A stretch of DNA of 40,462 nt from CAYZXK01 sp964482395 (GTDB lineage Bacteria > Planctomycetota > Phycisphaerae > UBA1845 > Fen-1342), in the NCBI GenBank assembly GCA_964482395.1, contig CAYZXK010000182.1, positions 1-40,462 on the forward strand, given 5' to 3'. Below the pieces are notes generated by a model that made no database searches, was not told the origin of the DNA, and saw only the letters and a list, made by a program, of their open reading frames with translations. Shown here piece by piece: positions 1 to 8,977 of this stretch (positions are counted from its first letter, which is position 1; the number at the start of each line of letters is the position of its first letter). A program made the position numbers and the translations under genes.

Positions 1-952
1 GCGGGTCGGTGTCGTCGCGAACGAAGACATACTCGATGAACCCGCCGCGGAAGAAAGCGTTACAGGCCGCGTTCAGGCCGCTCTGCCCGCCGGTGGCCAA
101 CTCTTGAAACGGCACGTCACCCAGAGCGCAGTCGCAGCCACTGCCCTGGACGTCACTGGCCACTCGTCGGCCAGACCCCGAGCCCAAGGCCGTCGAGCCG
201 GCCAGGCGATCGTTTTCGTCCACGTAGTAGAACGCGTCTTGGGCACAGTTGGCATCGCCGGCCAACTGACCGGTCGGCTGACAGGGGGCCGGATTGTTGC
301 GGCTGATCTTCAATGCCAGGCCCTCGGCGGTCGAGCCGGGGTTGTGGAACAGGATCAGGTCGGGTACGGGAACCTGCGCTCCGGCACTGGAAAAGAACGA
401 ATCGTAGCTCGGAGTAGCACCCTGGGCCGGTGCGATGGCGGAAGCCAGGTTGCCGCCCGACGCGCCCCCCGCCGTCCGGAATCGTCCACCCCGGTGGATG
501 TAGTAGAGCGCCGGGCCGGTGATGCAGTAGTTGCCCACGGCGACCGACTGGCCGGCCCGCACCGACGTGTAGCCGAATGAGGTGTACAACCCGATATCGT
601 CCTCGCACACCGCGCCGGTCGGATAAGTGTCGCTGTTGACGTAGGCGATAAGGATCAGGAAGTAGTGAACATAGTCCGGCGACTGGTTGCGCATGGAGAT
701 CCGGACCAGCTTCTGGGGCTGGGAGAGAGTACAGGGATCCTGGAAACCGCCCGATCCGGCGGTAGCCAGCCCTCCGGTTTGGCGCCCGGTGACCACGGTC
801 CCGGTGGTGGTTTGTCCGCCGACCCATTGGTAGGGGCTGCCGCCTAGATAGTCAAAAAGGCTGCTCACTCCCCCGCAACCGCCGGCCAGTGCGGTTAGCG
901 ACGCAACCAAAGTGATCCGCAGGGCCATCAGGCCGACTTTGAAGCTCGTCAC
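1..952 (-). CDS. Secreted lipoprotein of unknown family, 3' end outside the window
   Basis: The frame stays open from a GTG at 952 to the left edge (317 codons). The start is supported by GGAG eight bases upstream. An in-frame ATG at 928 is the alternative. The N-terminus is a signal peptide with hydrophobic residues about 11-23, ending in Ala-Gly-Gly-Cys, so Cys26 is the probable lipidation site. The mature part is rich in Gly, Ser, Tyr and Asn, with scattered Cys (including a Cys-Asp-Cys) and no hallmark of an enzyme. I do not recognise the family. Arg-, Gly- and Pro-rich readings in other frames of the same strand are shadows. The C-terminus is missing, so a domain there could change this view. 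Confidence 0.72.
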   Translation of the reverse strand, partial: MTSFKVGLMALRITLVASLTALAGGCGGVSSLFDYLGGSPYQWVGGQTTTGTVVTGRQTGGLATAGSGGFQDPCTLSQPQKLVRISMRNQSPDYVHYFLILIAYVNSDTYPTGAVCEDDIGLYTSFGYTSVRAGQSVAVGNYCITGPALYYIHRGGRFRTAGGASGGNLASAIAPAQGATPSYDSFFSSAGAQVPVPDLILFHNPGSTAEGLALKISRNNPAPCQPTGQLAGDANCAQDAFYYVDENDRLAGSTALGSGSGRRVASDVQGSGCDCALGDVPFQELATGGQSGLNAACNAFFRGGFIEYVFVRDDTDP

Positions 953-1099
953 CGTAAGCACTCCCGTCGCGCGGCCAGGCTCGAACCACCGGCAGGGTCT
1001 CCGTCAGGCCGCAATCAACCCTCGACGTCTGCGGGCACCACCGGGGCCCAACGCCCGCGACTGGTCGCCGCAAAGGCCCGGACCAACTGCCTCTTGGGC

Positions 1100-1128
1100 A
1101 CTATATACGGGTGCCGGGTTTCCGACAA
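1100..1128 (-). promoter_or_regulatory. Candidate sigma-70 promoter for the lipoprotein gene
   Basis: On the minus strand a TTGTCG (1123-1128) is followed after 17 bases by TATAGT (1100-1105). The -35 matches the consensus at 4 of 6 positions and the -10 at 5 of 6. It would give a leader of roughly 140 bases before the GTG at 952. Confidence 0.4.
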
Positions 1129-1217
1129 GCCACGGGGCGGCCACCCGCGGGCCTGAAACGGCGGTTTGCGTCCGCGGCCGGTTTGGCGCACACTGAGCGA
1201 TTGGAGCGTGCGAAGTT

Positions 1218-1661
1218 ATGACTAGCAGACCGAACGGCATCCCCAGGTCGCGGGTCCTGATCGCGGACGACAACCCGCAGATCCTTGAGTTGCTCGAAGC
1301 ATACCTGGAGCCGCTGGACGTGGAAGTTCGGCTGGCTGCGGATGGCGAAGCTACGCTGGCGGCAATCGATCGGGAACAACCGGACCTGATTCTGCTGGAC
1401 ATCATGATGCCCAAGCGGAGCGGCTTCGAGGTCTGCCGGGCAGTCAAGGACGATCCACGTTATCGGGACATTCCGATCATCATGGTGACCGCCCTGAATG
1501 AACTGGGGGACATGGAGCGGGCACGCGAATGCGGGGCCGACGACTTCCTCAGCAAGCCGGTCAACAAGATCGAGCTGCTGGCCCGCGTGCAGAACCTACT
1601 CAAGCTGCGCCACCTCAAGAAACTGGCCGGCGGGCGGCCGCCCCAACCACCCAATCGCTGA
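1218..1661 (+). CDS. Stand-alone response regulator receiver protein
   Basis: This 147-residue protein is a single receiver (CheY/PleD-type) domain with no output domain. All landmark residues are present: acidic pair Asp17-Asp18, phospho-acceptor Asp61 in LLDIMMPKRSG, Thr91 in the MVTAL strand, and Lys113 followed by Pro114 in the loop that contacts the phosphate. The last 15 residues are a short Pro/Arg-rich tail. By family knowledge such proteins act by phosphorylation-dependent protein contacts. No histidine kinase lies beside it, so the partner is unknown. The nearest upstream GGAG is about 11 bases from the ATG, a weak placement, but the receiver fold begins right after this start. It converges on uvrC. 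Confidence 0.92.
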   Translation: MTSRPNGIPRSRVLIADDNPQILELLEAYLEPLDVEVRLAADGEATLAAIDREQPDLILLDIMMPKRSGFEVCRAVKDDPRYRDIPIIMVTALNELGDMERARECGADDFLSKPVNKIELLARVQNLLKLRHLKKLAGGRPPQPPNR

Positions 1662-1728
1662 CCGGAGCTTGATGCAGCTTGCCCGGCGGCGACCACCCCT
1701 CCCCCCAACACTGCGGCACCATCGCGAC

Positions 1729-3246
1729 TCAGCCGGACCCCGGCTCGTCCGATGACAACTGCGAAAGGTCTTCCTCCACTCCGGGGGCGCCCTTGGCGCG
1801 ACGCCGGGAAGCCTTGCGCCCGGCGTCCGAACCGCCGGCCGACCGCCGGGTGCTTGGGGGGCGGCGACCGGCCGCGACGTCTTCATCGAAGGCCCGCTTC
1901 TGCCGCAGTATGTGGTGATAGTGCTGTCCGAAACGGTGGGCTTCATCGCGGATGCGCTGGAGCAGGCACAAACCCGGATCGTTGCGGGGCAACTTCAGCG
2001 GCCGCGACCGGGCCTGCACATAGATCAGCTCCTGACGTTTGGCCAGCGAGACAACCATGGCGGGCTTGACCGCCCGCCCGCCTTCGACCTCGATCGCCGC
2101 CTGCATCCGGTCGAAGGCCTCCAGGGCAGCGTGCAACTGTCCCAGTCCGCCGTCGATCAGGATGATGTCTGGATATAGCTCTTCGGCAATGGCCGCGTAC
2201 CGGTAGCGCCGGGCGATTACCTCGCGAATCATGGCGTAGTCGTCGACCCCGCCCACCGACTTGATCCTGAATCGCCGATAGCCACTCTTGAAGGGCTTGC
2301 CGTCGATGAAGCAAACCAGGGAGCCGACCGAGGCTTCGCCGTGCAGGGTGGCGATGTCCAGGCCCTCCAGGATTCGCGGCTGAGCCGGCAAGTCGAGCAA
2401 GGTTTGCAGCCGGGCCAGACCGGCAGCGGGATCGACGAAAAACACCTCCGGCTGCACGTCCTGCTCCACCTGCCCGCTCAGCGAAAGCGATTGGATGGCC
2501 CGGATCCGGTCGCGGATGACCGCCGCGTCTTCGTAACGCTGAGCCGCGGCCGCCTGCTCCATCTCGCGCTGCAACTGTCGCAGCAGCACGCTCCGTTTGG
2601 AACTCAGCAGCTTGCGAAGCCGGCGGATGTCGGCGGCGTAAGCTTCCCGGCTGATCAGGTCGGCGCAGGGCGCACTGCACTGGTCGATGGCGTGAAGCAG
2701 GCAGGGGCGGAAGAAACGCCGCTTGGGGTCATCGGCCCGAATCTCCAGCTCGCAGGTCCGGAACTTGAACACCTTTTGCAGGGCGTTGACCGCCTCCCGG
2801 GCCCCGGCCGGGTTGAGCAACGGGCCGTAAAGTTTGCTGCCCCGCGGCCGCGGTTTGCGGGTCACGTACACGGCCGGGAAGTCATCAGAGGTGGTGATCT
2901 CGATATAGGGGAATGACTTGTCGTCCTTCTGTCGCTCGTTGTAGGCGGGCTGGATGTCCTTGATCAGCCGGTTCTCCCGCAACAGGGCATCGACTTCTGT
3001 TTCGCACTCCAAGAAGTCGATGTCGTCAACCAAGGCGACCATATGGGCGATCCGCGGGCCGCGACTGGCCAGCAGATCGGCCGGGTCCTGGAAGTAACTG
3101 GCTACCCGACTGCGCAGATCAGCCGCCTTCCCCACATATAGCACCACCCCCTGCCGATCCTTCATCAGATAAACACCGGGGCCCTTGGGCAGCCGCGCGA
3201 TCTTCTGGCGCAGACGGCCGATCCGGTCCTGGTCGCTTTCCGACAT
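1729..3246 (-). CDS. uvrC: UvrC-type excinuclease subunit lacking the C-terminal HhH
   Basis: UvrC makes the two incisions beside UvrB-bound DNA damage in nucleotide excision repair. Visible parts are: a GIY-YIG nuclease at residues about 18-100 (PGVYLM, VLYVGKA, LRSR and Glu91), four Cys at 165, 182, 190 and 194 in the [4Fe-4S] spacing, a UVR helix pair at about 205-245, and an RNase H-like region from about 290 (LDIATLHGEAS, IDGGLGQLH, DEAHRF near 434-439). At 505 residues it is about 100 shorter than typical UvrC. After about residue 452 it has only a basic, disordered-looking tail instead of the helix-hairpin-helix pair. The ATG has a short AGG about 3 bases upstream. A TATAAT lies only 8 bases before the ATG (3255-3260, minus strand) but lacks a good -35. 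It is the last gene of the minus-strand run. Confidence 0.93.
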   Translation of the reverse strand: MSESDQDRIGRLRQKIARLPKGPGVYLMKDRQGVVLYVGKAADLRSRVASYFQDPADLLASRGPRIAHMVALVDDIDFLECETEVDALLRENRLIKDIQPAYNERQKDDKSFPYIEITTSDDFPAVYVTRKPRPRGSKLYGPLLNPAGAREAVNALQKVFKFRTCELEIRADDPKRRFFRPCLLHAIDQCSAPCADLISREAYAADIRRLRKLLSSKRSVLLRQLQREMEQAAAAQRYEDAAVIRDRIRAIQSLSLSGQVEQDVQPEVFFVDPAAGLARLQTLLDLPAQPRILEGLDIATLHGEASVGSLVCFIDGKPFKSGYRRFRIKSVGGVDDYAMIREVIARRYRYAAIAEELYPDIILIDGGLGQLHAALEAFDRMQAAIEVEGGRAVKPAMVVSLAKRQELIYVQARSRPLKLPRNDPGLCLLQRIRDEAHRFGQHYHHILRQKRAFDEDVAAGRRPPSTRRSAGGSDAGRKASRRRAKGAPGVEEDLSQLSSDEPGSG

Positions 3247-3291
3247 GACCTGAGATTATATGCCCCGCCGCACTCCGGCCGCTGCCAGGCC

Positions 3292-4227
3292 CTACAGGTT
3301 GGCCTTGTACCACTCGATCGACCGCCGCAGGCCCTCCGGGAACAGGATGCGCGGCTCATACCCGAGCACCTCGCGGGCGGCCGAGAGGTCGGCCAGGCTG
3401 TGCCGGACGTCGCCGGGCCGCGGAGGCTGGTACTCCGGCCTCAGATCCGTCCCCAGAAGTTGGTTGATCTCGGCCACGATCTGATTCAGAGTGGTTCGCT
3501 GGCCGCAGGCAATGTTGACCACCTCGCCGTGCAGCTCTTTGGCATTGGCGGCCAGCAGATTCGCCTCGACTACGTTCTCGATGAAGCAGAAATCGCGGGA
3601 CTGCTCCCCGTCGCCGAAAATGACCGGCCGCTGGCCCCGGAGCATCCGACTTACGAAGGCCGGGATGACGGCCGCGTACATTCCCTTGGGGTCCTGCCGG
3701 GGGCCGAAGACGTTGAAGTACCGCAGCGAAATGGTTTGAAGGCCGTAGACGTGATACCAGCAGGCGCAATAATGCTCGCCGGCCAGCTTGCTGACCGCGT
3801 AGGGGCTGAGCGGCTCCGGCCTCATATCCACACTCTTGGGCAGGGTGGGCGTATCGCCGTAGGCGCTGCTGCTGGCCGAGTAGATGAAGCGCCGCACGCC
3901 GGCTTGCCGGGCGGCGATGAGCAGGTTCAAAGTGCCGGTGACGTTGATCTCGTTGGCCGGCCGCGGCTGCTCCACGCTGCGGGGCACGCTGGCCCGGGCC
4001 GCCAGGTGGAAGACCAGCTCCACACCCTGCATGCAGCGCTCGACCAGCGGGACGTCGCAGATGCTGCCCACCACCAGCTCGATCTTCCCGGCCAGGTGGG
4101 CCAGGTTCGCGCGTTTGCCGGTGCTCAGGTCATCCAGGACGCGGACCGCGTGGCCGACGGCCAGCAGCTTGTCGACCACGTGGCTGCCAATGAAACCCGC
4201 TCCGCCGGTTACCAGGCACAGACCCAT
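3292..4227 (-). CDS. NAD-dependent UDP-sugar 4-epimerase (extended SDR)
   Basis: This is a 311-residue extended short-chain dehydrogenase. The NAD loop is GGAGFIG (residues 8-14). The catalytic set is Ser at about 118-121, Tyr143 and Lys147 (YAVSK). The substrate region has NVFGPRQDP and GDGEQSRDF, which resembles WbpP/Gne-type UDP-N-acetylglucosamine 4-epimerases more than plain GalE. The likely reaction is C4 inversion of a UDP-hexose or UDP-HexNAc for surface polysaccharide. The exact sugar cannot be read from sequence. The gene starts 2 bases after the tatD stop, so the two are probably co-translated. A dehydratase or decarboxylase of the same superfamily is the alternative. Confidence 0.85.
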   Translation of the reverse strand: MGLCLVTGGAGFIGSHVVDKLLAVGHAVRVLDDLSTGKRANLAHLAGKIELVVGSICDVPLVERCMQGVELVFHLAARASVPRSVEQPRPANEINVTGTLNLLIAARQAGVRRFIYSASSSAYGDTPTLPKSVDMRPEPLSPYAVSKLAGEHYCACWYHVYGLQTISLRYFNVFGPRQDPKGMYAAVIPAFVSRMLRGQRPVIFGDGEQSRDFCFIENVVEANLLAANAKELHGEVVNIACGQRTTLNQIVAEINQLLGTDLRPEYQPPRPGDVRHSLADLSAAREVLGYEPRILFPEGLRRSIEWYKANL

Positions 4228-4229
4228 AA

Positions 4230-5033
4230 TCAGCCCTCGCGCAAGCGAAAAAACCGGACCGCGTTGGCCGTGGTGATCGCGGCCAGTTCCTCGGGGTCCT
4301 GTCCCCGAAGATCGGCTAGAAACCGGACCGTATGGACCAGAAAGGCCGGCTGGTTGGGACGGCTCCTTCGCACCGGCTCCGGCGAGAGGTAGGGCGCGTC
4401 GGTCTCGACCATGATTCGATCCTGGGGCAGGAAGCGCGCCGTGGCCTGAATGGTCTGAGCATTCTTGAAAGTCACCACGCCGGTGAGGGAGAAGTACGCT
4501 TCCTGCTCCAGCGCCTGCCGCGCCAGTGCCACATCTCCCGAAAAACAGTGGAAAACCACCCGCCCGCGCAGTTGCGGAAAACCGGTCAGCAGTTCGCAGA
4601 CGCGAGCCTCAGACCGACGGGCGTGGATCACCACCGGCAGCCCCAGAGCGGTTGCCAGTTCGAGCTGGGCCCGAAAAGCCTGCTCCTGCCGGGCGGCGGG
4701 AGAGAAGTGGTAGTAAAAATCCAGCCCGGTTTCGCCCCACCCCACGAGCCGCGGCCCGAGGTCGGCGGGCAGTCCGACCCCGCGCAACAACTGCGCCATG
4801 GCCTCCAGCTCATCCGCCCAGCCCGGCCCGATCTGGTGCGGGTGCAGACCGGCGACCAGATACAGCTCCGGCCGACCGGCCATCAGCTCCAGGGCCTTCC
4901 GGGTGTCCGCCAGGTCGGTCGCCACGCAGATCACTCGATCCACGCCGACCTGTCGAGCCCGATCCAGCACCGCGTCCAGTCGGCTGGTCAGCTCCGGGCT
5001 GGTCAGATGGCAATGCGTGTCGATCAATCGCAT
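4230..5033 (-). CDS. tatD: TatD-family metal-dependent hydrolase/DNase
   Basis: The 267-residue protein has the full TatD metal centre: Asp5-Thr-His7-Cys-His9 at the N-terminus, the GETGLDF motif near residue 100, VIHAR, FHCFSG and ETDAPYLSP near the C-terminus. Family members are TIM-barrel 3'-5' exonucleases or deoxyribonucleases using two metal ions. The precise substrate here is unknown. The gene sits 30 bases after yicC and 2 bases before the epimerase start in one minus-strand run. The upstream ribosome binding site is weak, which fits translation coupled to yicC. Confidence 0.92.
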   Translation of the reverse strand: MRLIDTHCHLTSPELTSRLDAVLDRARQVGVDRVICVATDLADTRKALELMAGRPELYLVAGLHPHQIGPGWADELEAMAQLLRGVGLPADLGPRLVGWGETGLDFYYHFSPAARQEQAFRAQLELATALGLPVVIHARRSEARVCELLTGFPQLRGRVVFHCFSGDVALARQALEQEAYFSLTGVVTFKNAQTIQATARFLPQDRIMVETDAPYLSPEPVRRSRPNQPAFLVHTVRFLADLRGQDPEELAAITTANAVRFFRLREG

Positions 5034-5063
5034 GGCTGGAACAGGCCCCAGGCTGCCGGCAGA

Positions 5064-5945
5064 TCACTCCACATTGGCGACCTGCTCCTTGATGCGGTCG
5101 ATTGCGCTCTTTATCTCGATGATCTCGCGGGCGATCGCCACGTCGCCGGCCTTGGACCCCATGGTGTTGGCCTCGCGCAGCATCTCCTGAGCGATGAACT
5201 CCAGCTTGCGACCGGCCGGCACCGGCGACTGCATCAGGGCCCTGAACTGCTCCAGATGCCCCGCCAACCGGCTGACTTCCTCATTAAGATCGCTGCGCTC
5301 GGCGTAAACCGAAACCTCCTTCAGCAAATCCTCCTCGGCCAGACGCACATTGCTGTCAGCGATCAGCTCCTGCACCCGGGCCTTCAGCCGATCGCGATAC
5401 TCGGCCACCACCGTCGGGGCCCGCTCGCGAATCACCGCCAAGCTCCGCCCGATCACCTCACACTGGGCAGCCAGGTCCGCGGCCAGAACCTGTCCCTCAG
5501 CCACTCGCATGACCAGCAGTCGATCCAGCGCCGAATTGATCAGCGCCGACAGCAACGACCAGCGCCGCCGCCGCTCCGACTCGTCCAGGTCCGGCAGTTG
5601 GGAGACCCCCGGCAGGGTCAGCAGCGTCGCCAAGTCGATGGTCACCCGGGGATCATCGCCCGCCGCGGCCCGCAACTGGTCCAGGTAAGCCCGCAGCACG
5701 ACAACATTCAGCGGCAAAGGTGCCTGGGCCCCGGTACCGCGCACGTGCAACCTGACCGTGACGCTCCCACGGGTCAGCCGCTCATGCAGCAGCCGCTCTA
5801 CTTCAGGCTCGAGGAATGCGAAATCCTCCGGCAGGTAGACTGCCGCCTTGAAGTACCGCTGATTGACGCTGCGGACCTCCAGGTGGAACAACTGACCGGC
5901 CTGCTCTAGCTGCGCCTCCCCGAAGCCGGTCATCGAACGGATCAT
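5064..5945 (-). CDS. yicC: YicC-family endoribonuclease
   Basis: The protein (293 residues, full family length) opens with the diagnostic MIRSMTGFG. It closes with the conserved DUF1732 region, including EMLREANTMGSKA and a helix with AREIIEIKSAIDRIKEQV. YicC proteins are reported RNA endonucleases that act on small RNAs and link to envelope or stationary-phase physiology. The target here is unknown. The start follows a poor GAG-like site. It lies between secG and tatD on the same strand, with about 80 and 30 bases of spacing. Confidence 0.93.
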   Translation of the reverse strand: MIRSMTGFGEAQLEQAGQLFHLEVRSVNQRYFKAAVYLPEDFAFLEPEVERLLHERLTRGSVTVRLHVRGTGAQAPLPLNVVVLRAYLDQLRAAAGDDPRVTIDLATLLTLPGVSQLPDLDESERRRRWSLLSALINSALDRLLVMRVAEGQVLAADLAAQCEVIGRSLAVIRERAPTVVAEYRDRLKARVQELIADSNVRLAEEDLLKEVSVYAERSDLNEEVSRLAGHLEQFRALMQSPVPAGRKLEFIAQEMLREANTMGSKAGDVAIAREIIEIKSAIDRIKEQVANVE

Positions 5946-6028
5946 GATTGGTAGCTCTTGGCCGTCCGGGGTCGAGTTGATGTTACCGCCGGCACCGGGT
6001 GGTCCCGCTGCCGCTGACCGTTCTCATC

Positions 6029-6508
6029 TCACGTTGAGCCCTGGTCCAACCGGTGCTCGCCCGGCGCGTCCTCCGACGCGGGCCGGGTAAATGCGTACGT
6101 GACCGCCCAGTAATCAGCGTCCGGGCTGGGAACCCAGGCACCGCCTCCGGTTGGCAGCCCCGGCCCGGGGCTTTGAGCGGGCGGCTGGCTCCCACCTGGG
6201 GGAACAGTGGGCATACCAGACGGGGTAGGCGTCGCACCCGCCGGAGTAAGGCCAGGTCCGGTCTCCACGAACACGTAGTTAAGCACCACGGTAAAAGCCA
6301 GGAGAAGAACTGCCCCGACGATTGTGACCCAGGTCAGTACGTCGCCGGTCTTGGCGCCGAAAGCAGAGGCACCTCCGCCGGCTCCGCCGAAAGCTCCGGC
6401 CAAGCCCACGCCCCGGCCCCTCTGGAGCAGGATGACAATCATCAGCAGGATGGCCAGGACGGCGAACAAGGTCGCCATGATGGTGTGATACCAGCTAGCC
6501 AGAATCAT
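6029..6508 (-). CDS. secG: SecG preprotein translocase subunit with Pro-rich tail
   Basis: SecG is the small accessory subunit of the SecYEG channel. The start at 6508 is fixed by GAGGAAGG just upstream. A longer frame to 6841 would run into tpiA. The 159-residue product has two transmembrane helices (about 10-28 and 58-81) joined by the typical LLQRGRG and Gly/Ala-rich loop. After the second helix comes an unusual extension of about 75 residues rich in Pro, Gly and Thr, ending in a short charged segment. SecG is often only 70-110 residues. It follows tpiA by 74 bases, a gene order seen in many bacteria. Confidence 0.9.
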   Translation of the reverse strand: MILASWYHTIMATLFAVLAILLMIVILLQRGRGVGLAGAFGGAGGGASAFGAKTGDVLTWVTIVGAVLLLAFTVVLNYVFVETGPGLTPAGATPTPSGMPTVPPGGSQPPAQSPGPGLPTGGGAWVPSPDADYWAVTYAFTRPASEDAPGEHRLDQGST

Positions 6509-6582
6509 TGCCTTCCTCGATGTAAACGAGTCTGGAGGCGTCGCGGGCCCGCCCGCGATGCAAATTTTGGAGTTTAACGTTG

Positions 6583-7359
6583 TTAGGTCACTTTCGCCAG
6601 GGCGGCCCGTATTATCGCGAGGAAGGAGTCCGCCTTCAGGCTGGCTCCGCCAATCAACCCGCCGTCCACATCGGGCTGCCGCATAATATCGGCCGCATTC
6701 TGCGGTGTCACACTGCCGCCGTAGAGGATCCGTACTTCCTGGGAAACGTCGCCCACCAGCTCCCGTAACCTCGCCCGAAGGTGGGCATGAGCTTCCTGGG
6801 CCTGCTGGGGCGTGGCGTTGTGTCCAGTCCCAATCGCCCACACCGGCTCGTAAGCGATCACGAGATCCTCTGGTGTCTGCACTGAGACGCCGACCAATGC
6901 GGCAGTCAACTGGAAAGTCAGAACTTCGAGCGTGCTTTCCGACTTCCGTTCACTGAGCGTTTCACCGACGCAAACGATGGGCGTCAAGCCGGCCCGACGA
7001 GCGGCCTTGAGTTTCAGGTTTACCATGCGATCGTCTTCGAGATGCCCGATCGTGTGCCGTCGCTCACTATGTCCTATAATAACGTACTTGGCACCCGCTT
7101 CGGCAAGCATCGCTCCGGACAGTTCTCCAGTGAAAGCCCCGCTGGCCTCGTGGTAGAGGTTCTGAGCCCCCAGCCGCACCGGGCAGCCCCGCAGGGCTTC
7201 GTTCAGCGGGAACAGATAGACCGCCGGCGGACATACCAAAACCTCGACGCGCTGGGCGACGGCCGCATCCAAGCCTTCGCGTATCGCGCCGACCAGCGTC
7301 CGCGCACTTGGCAAGTCGAGGTTCATCTTCCAGTTGCCAGCTACCAGTGGACGTCGCAC
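6583..7359 (-). CDS. tpiA: Triosephosphate isomerase
   Basis: This cytosolic enzyme interconverts dihydroxyacetone phosphate and glyceraldehyde 3-phosphate. The best start is GTG at 7359, with GGAG seven bases upstream, giving 258 residues. A longer frame to 7461 adds a non-conserved stretch. All key elements are present: GNWKMN with the catalytic Lys near residue 12, IGHSERR with the catalytic His, AYEPVWAIGTG with the catalytic Glu and the phosphate loop, and YGGSV near the end. It is followed closely by secG and preceded by nusA with 134 bases between. Confidence 0.96.
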   Translation of the reverse strand: MRRPLVAGNWKMNLDLPSARTLVGAIREGLDAAVAQRVEVLVCPPAVYLFPLNEALRGCPVRLGAQNLYHEASGAFTGELSGAMLAEAGAKYVIIGHSERRHTIGHLEDDRMVNLKLKAARRAGLTPIVCVGETLSERKSESTLEVLTFQLTAALVGVSVQTPEDLVIAYEPVWAIGTGHNATPQQAQEAHAHLRARLRELVGDVSQEVRILYGGSVTPQNAADIMRQPDVDGGLIGGASLKADSFLAIIRAALAKVT

Positions 7360-7493
7360 CTGGTTTCTCCGGTTTGGGGTATACCGTTTAGTCCAAGAGG
7401 GTAGAGCCTTGCAAGTTGTTCTGCTGAAATAGCTTAAGCTGCCAGCCCCAGCAGCCGTCATCTCCGAGTGGAGTCAACCCCGCGGGCTCAAAC

Positions 7494-8930
7494 TCACGAA
7501 GCTTGTGGCGTCGGCGCCGTAGGCTCGACCTGATCGGCGCTCGGCTCGGCGGCGGGCTGCTCGCAGGTTTCTGCCACTCCACTAGACTGGGTCGACAGTT
7601 GGGACTCCCGATCAACCGTGCCAGCCACCATTTCAGCGAGCTGGGATTGCGAGGCGTCCGGCGTGTGACCGGGACCGCTCCCAACACCCTGAGCGCCGTC
7701 GGCGGGCAACTGGCCGGCCGAGAGACCCGCTTCGGCGGCAAGCTTCTCCTGTTCTGCCTTGGCCTTGGCCTCGGCTTCTCGCTGCTCCTCTTGCCGGATG
7801 ACCTCCTCGCCACAGGCTTCGACGATCCGCTCAGCCAGCTCGGCATCGAGTTCCAGTTCCTTGACGAGGGGCTCGGGCCCTATCTCGTCGATGTCGGCAA
7901 CCGACACGCAGCCGAAAGCTACCAACTTGTCCAGCAGGACATCATCGACACCGGGAACGCTTTTGAGGGTCTGTTCAAGTGTTTCAAGGTGTTTAGTGTA
8001 TTCGGCGGGGGTTAGGATATCGATGTCCCAGCCGGTCAGCCGGGCCGCCAGGCGGACATTCTGTCCGCGTTTGCCGATGGCCAGCGAAAGCTGGTCCTCG
8101 GCAACTACCACTGTGGCCTTGACCAGCTCGAAGCAGAGGGCGATTTCCTGGACTTCGGCCGGTTTGAGCGCGTTCTGAATGAGGATCTGGCTGGACTCGT
8201 TCCAGCGGACGATGTCGATTTTCTCGCCGCCCAGCTCGTCAACGATGTTTTTGATGCGGCTGCCGCGGACACCGACGCAGGCTCCCACCGCGTCTACCTT
8301 GGAGTCGATGCTGGCGACGGCGACCTTGGTGCGGTAGCCGGCCTCACGGGCCAGCGCCCTGATCTCGATGATCTGCTCGGCAACCTCCGGCACTTCCAGC
8401 TCGAAGAGGCGTTCGATGAACTCGGGATGGGAGCGGGAAAGGATGATCTTCACCTGGTTGGGCTGCTCGCGGACCTCCAGGATCAACACGCGGATGCGTT
8501 CTCCGGGCTGGTGGGTTTCGCCGGGGATCTGCTCACTTCGGGGCAGGAAGCCTTCGGTGCGTCCGATGTTGACGATCAGGTTGCCGCCCTCGTTGCGGAC
8601 GACGGTCCCGGTGACGATGGTTCCGCGGCGTTCGCTGAAATCCTCGTAGATACTGGTTCGCTCACGCTCCCGGGTTTTCTGAATGATCATCTGCTTGGCG
8701 GTCTGGGCGGCAATCCGGCCCAGAAGCTGGACGTCGACCGGCTGGCCGTTGGCGGTGGCCTGGAACTTCCCGGTGAGCAGGTCGAGCTTCACGCTGACCT
8801 GGGCTTCTTCGCCGTAGTTCTTGCGGATGGCGCTGACCATCGCAGCCTCGATGTCGGCGATCAGGGAATCCCGGTCGATATTCTTGTCCCGGGAGATGGC
8901 ATCGATGATGCGGATCAAGTCAGGGTTCAT
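7494..8930 (-). CDS. nusA: Transcription termination/antitermination factor NusA
   Basis: NusA binds RNA polymerase and nascent RNA and modulates pausing, termination and antitermination. The ATG at 8930 has GGAG six bases upstream and gives 478 residues. Domains in order: NusA N-terminal polymerase-binding domain (about 1-125), S1 (about 100-180, with GTVVRNEGGNLIV), two KH domains (GVRGSRIKNIVDELGGEKID and GKRGQNVRLAARL), then a helix-hairpin-helix with SVPGVDD. A long low-complexity Gln/Glu/Ala/Ser tail fills the last 90 or so residues. It is not next to rimP or infB, its usual partners. A hairpin with a T-tract lies between the likely promoter and the ribosome binding site. Confidence 0.96.
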   Translation of the reverse strand: MNPDLIRIIDAISRDKNIDRDSLIADIEAAMVSAIRKNYGEEAQVSVKLDLLTGKFQATANGQPVDVQLLGRIAAQTAKQMIIQKTRERERTSIYEDFSERRGTIVTGTVVRNEGGNLIVNIGRTEGFLPRSEQIPGETHQPGERIRVLILEVREQPNQVKIILSRSHPEFIERLFELEVPEVAEQIIEIRALAREAGYRTKVAVASIDSKVDAVGACVGVRGSRIKNIVDELGGEKIDIVRWNESSQILIQNALKPAEVQEIALCFELVKATVVVAEDQLSLAIGKRGQNVRLAARLTGWDIDILTPAEYTKHLETLEQTLKSVPGVDDVLLDKLVAFGCVSVADIDEIGPEPLVKELELDAELAERIVEACGEEVIRQEEQREAEAKAKAEQEKLAAEAGLSAGQLPADGAQGVGSGPGHTPDASQSQLAEMVAGTVDRESQLSTQSSGVAETCEQPAAEPSADQVEPTAPTPQAS

Positions 8931-8950
8931 GGTTCTCCGTCCGTCGGCAA

Positions 8951-8977
8951 CAAAAACGGGCCGCACTTGCGACCCGT
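8951..8977 (-). terminator. Intrinsic terminator or attenuator in the nusA leader
   Basis: On the minus strand ACGGGTCGC (8977-8969), a 4-base AAGT loop and GCGGCCCGT (8964-8956) form a 9-bp stem with one G-U pair. TTTTTGTT follows at once. It is the clearest Rho-independent terminator in the window. It ends only about 20 bases before the nusA ATG, with the nusA ribosome binding site just beyond. It could end transcripts coming from the HerA gene, attenuate nusA itself, or both. Confidence 0.8.

Noticed and set aside
153..827. Long minus-strand frame rich in Arg, Gly and Pro
   Set aside because: Another frame of the same strand gives a continuous lipoprotein with a signal peptide, so this one is a shadow.
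3255..3260. TATAAT on the minus strand just before uvrC
   Set aside because: It is only 8 bases from the ATG and lacks a -35. A leaderless transcript is possible but not supported enough to list.
4332..5909. 525-codon plus-strand frame
   Set aside because: It is antisense to tatD and yicC, both clear families. Its His/Gln/Arg-rich product is typical of GC-rich antisense frames.
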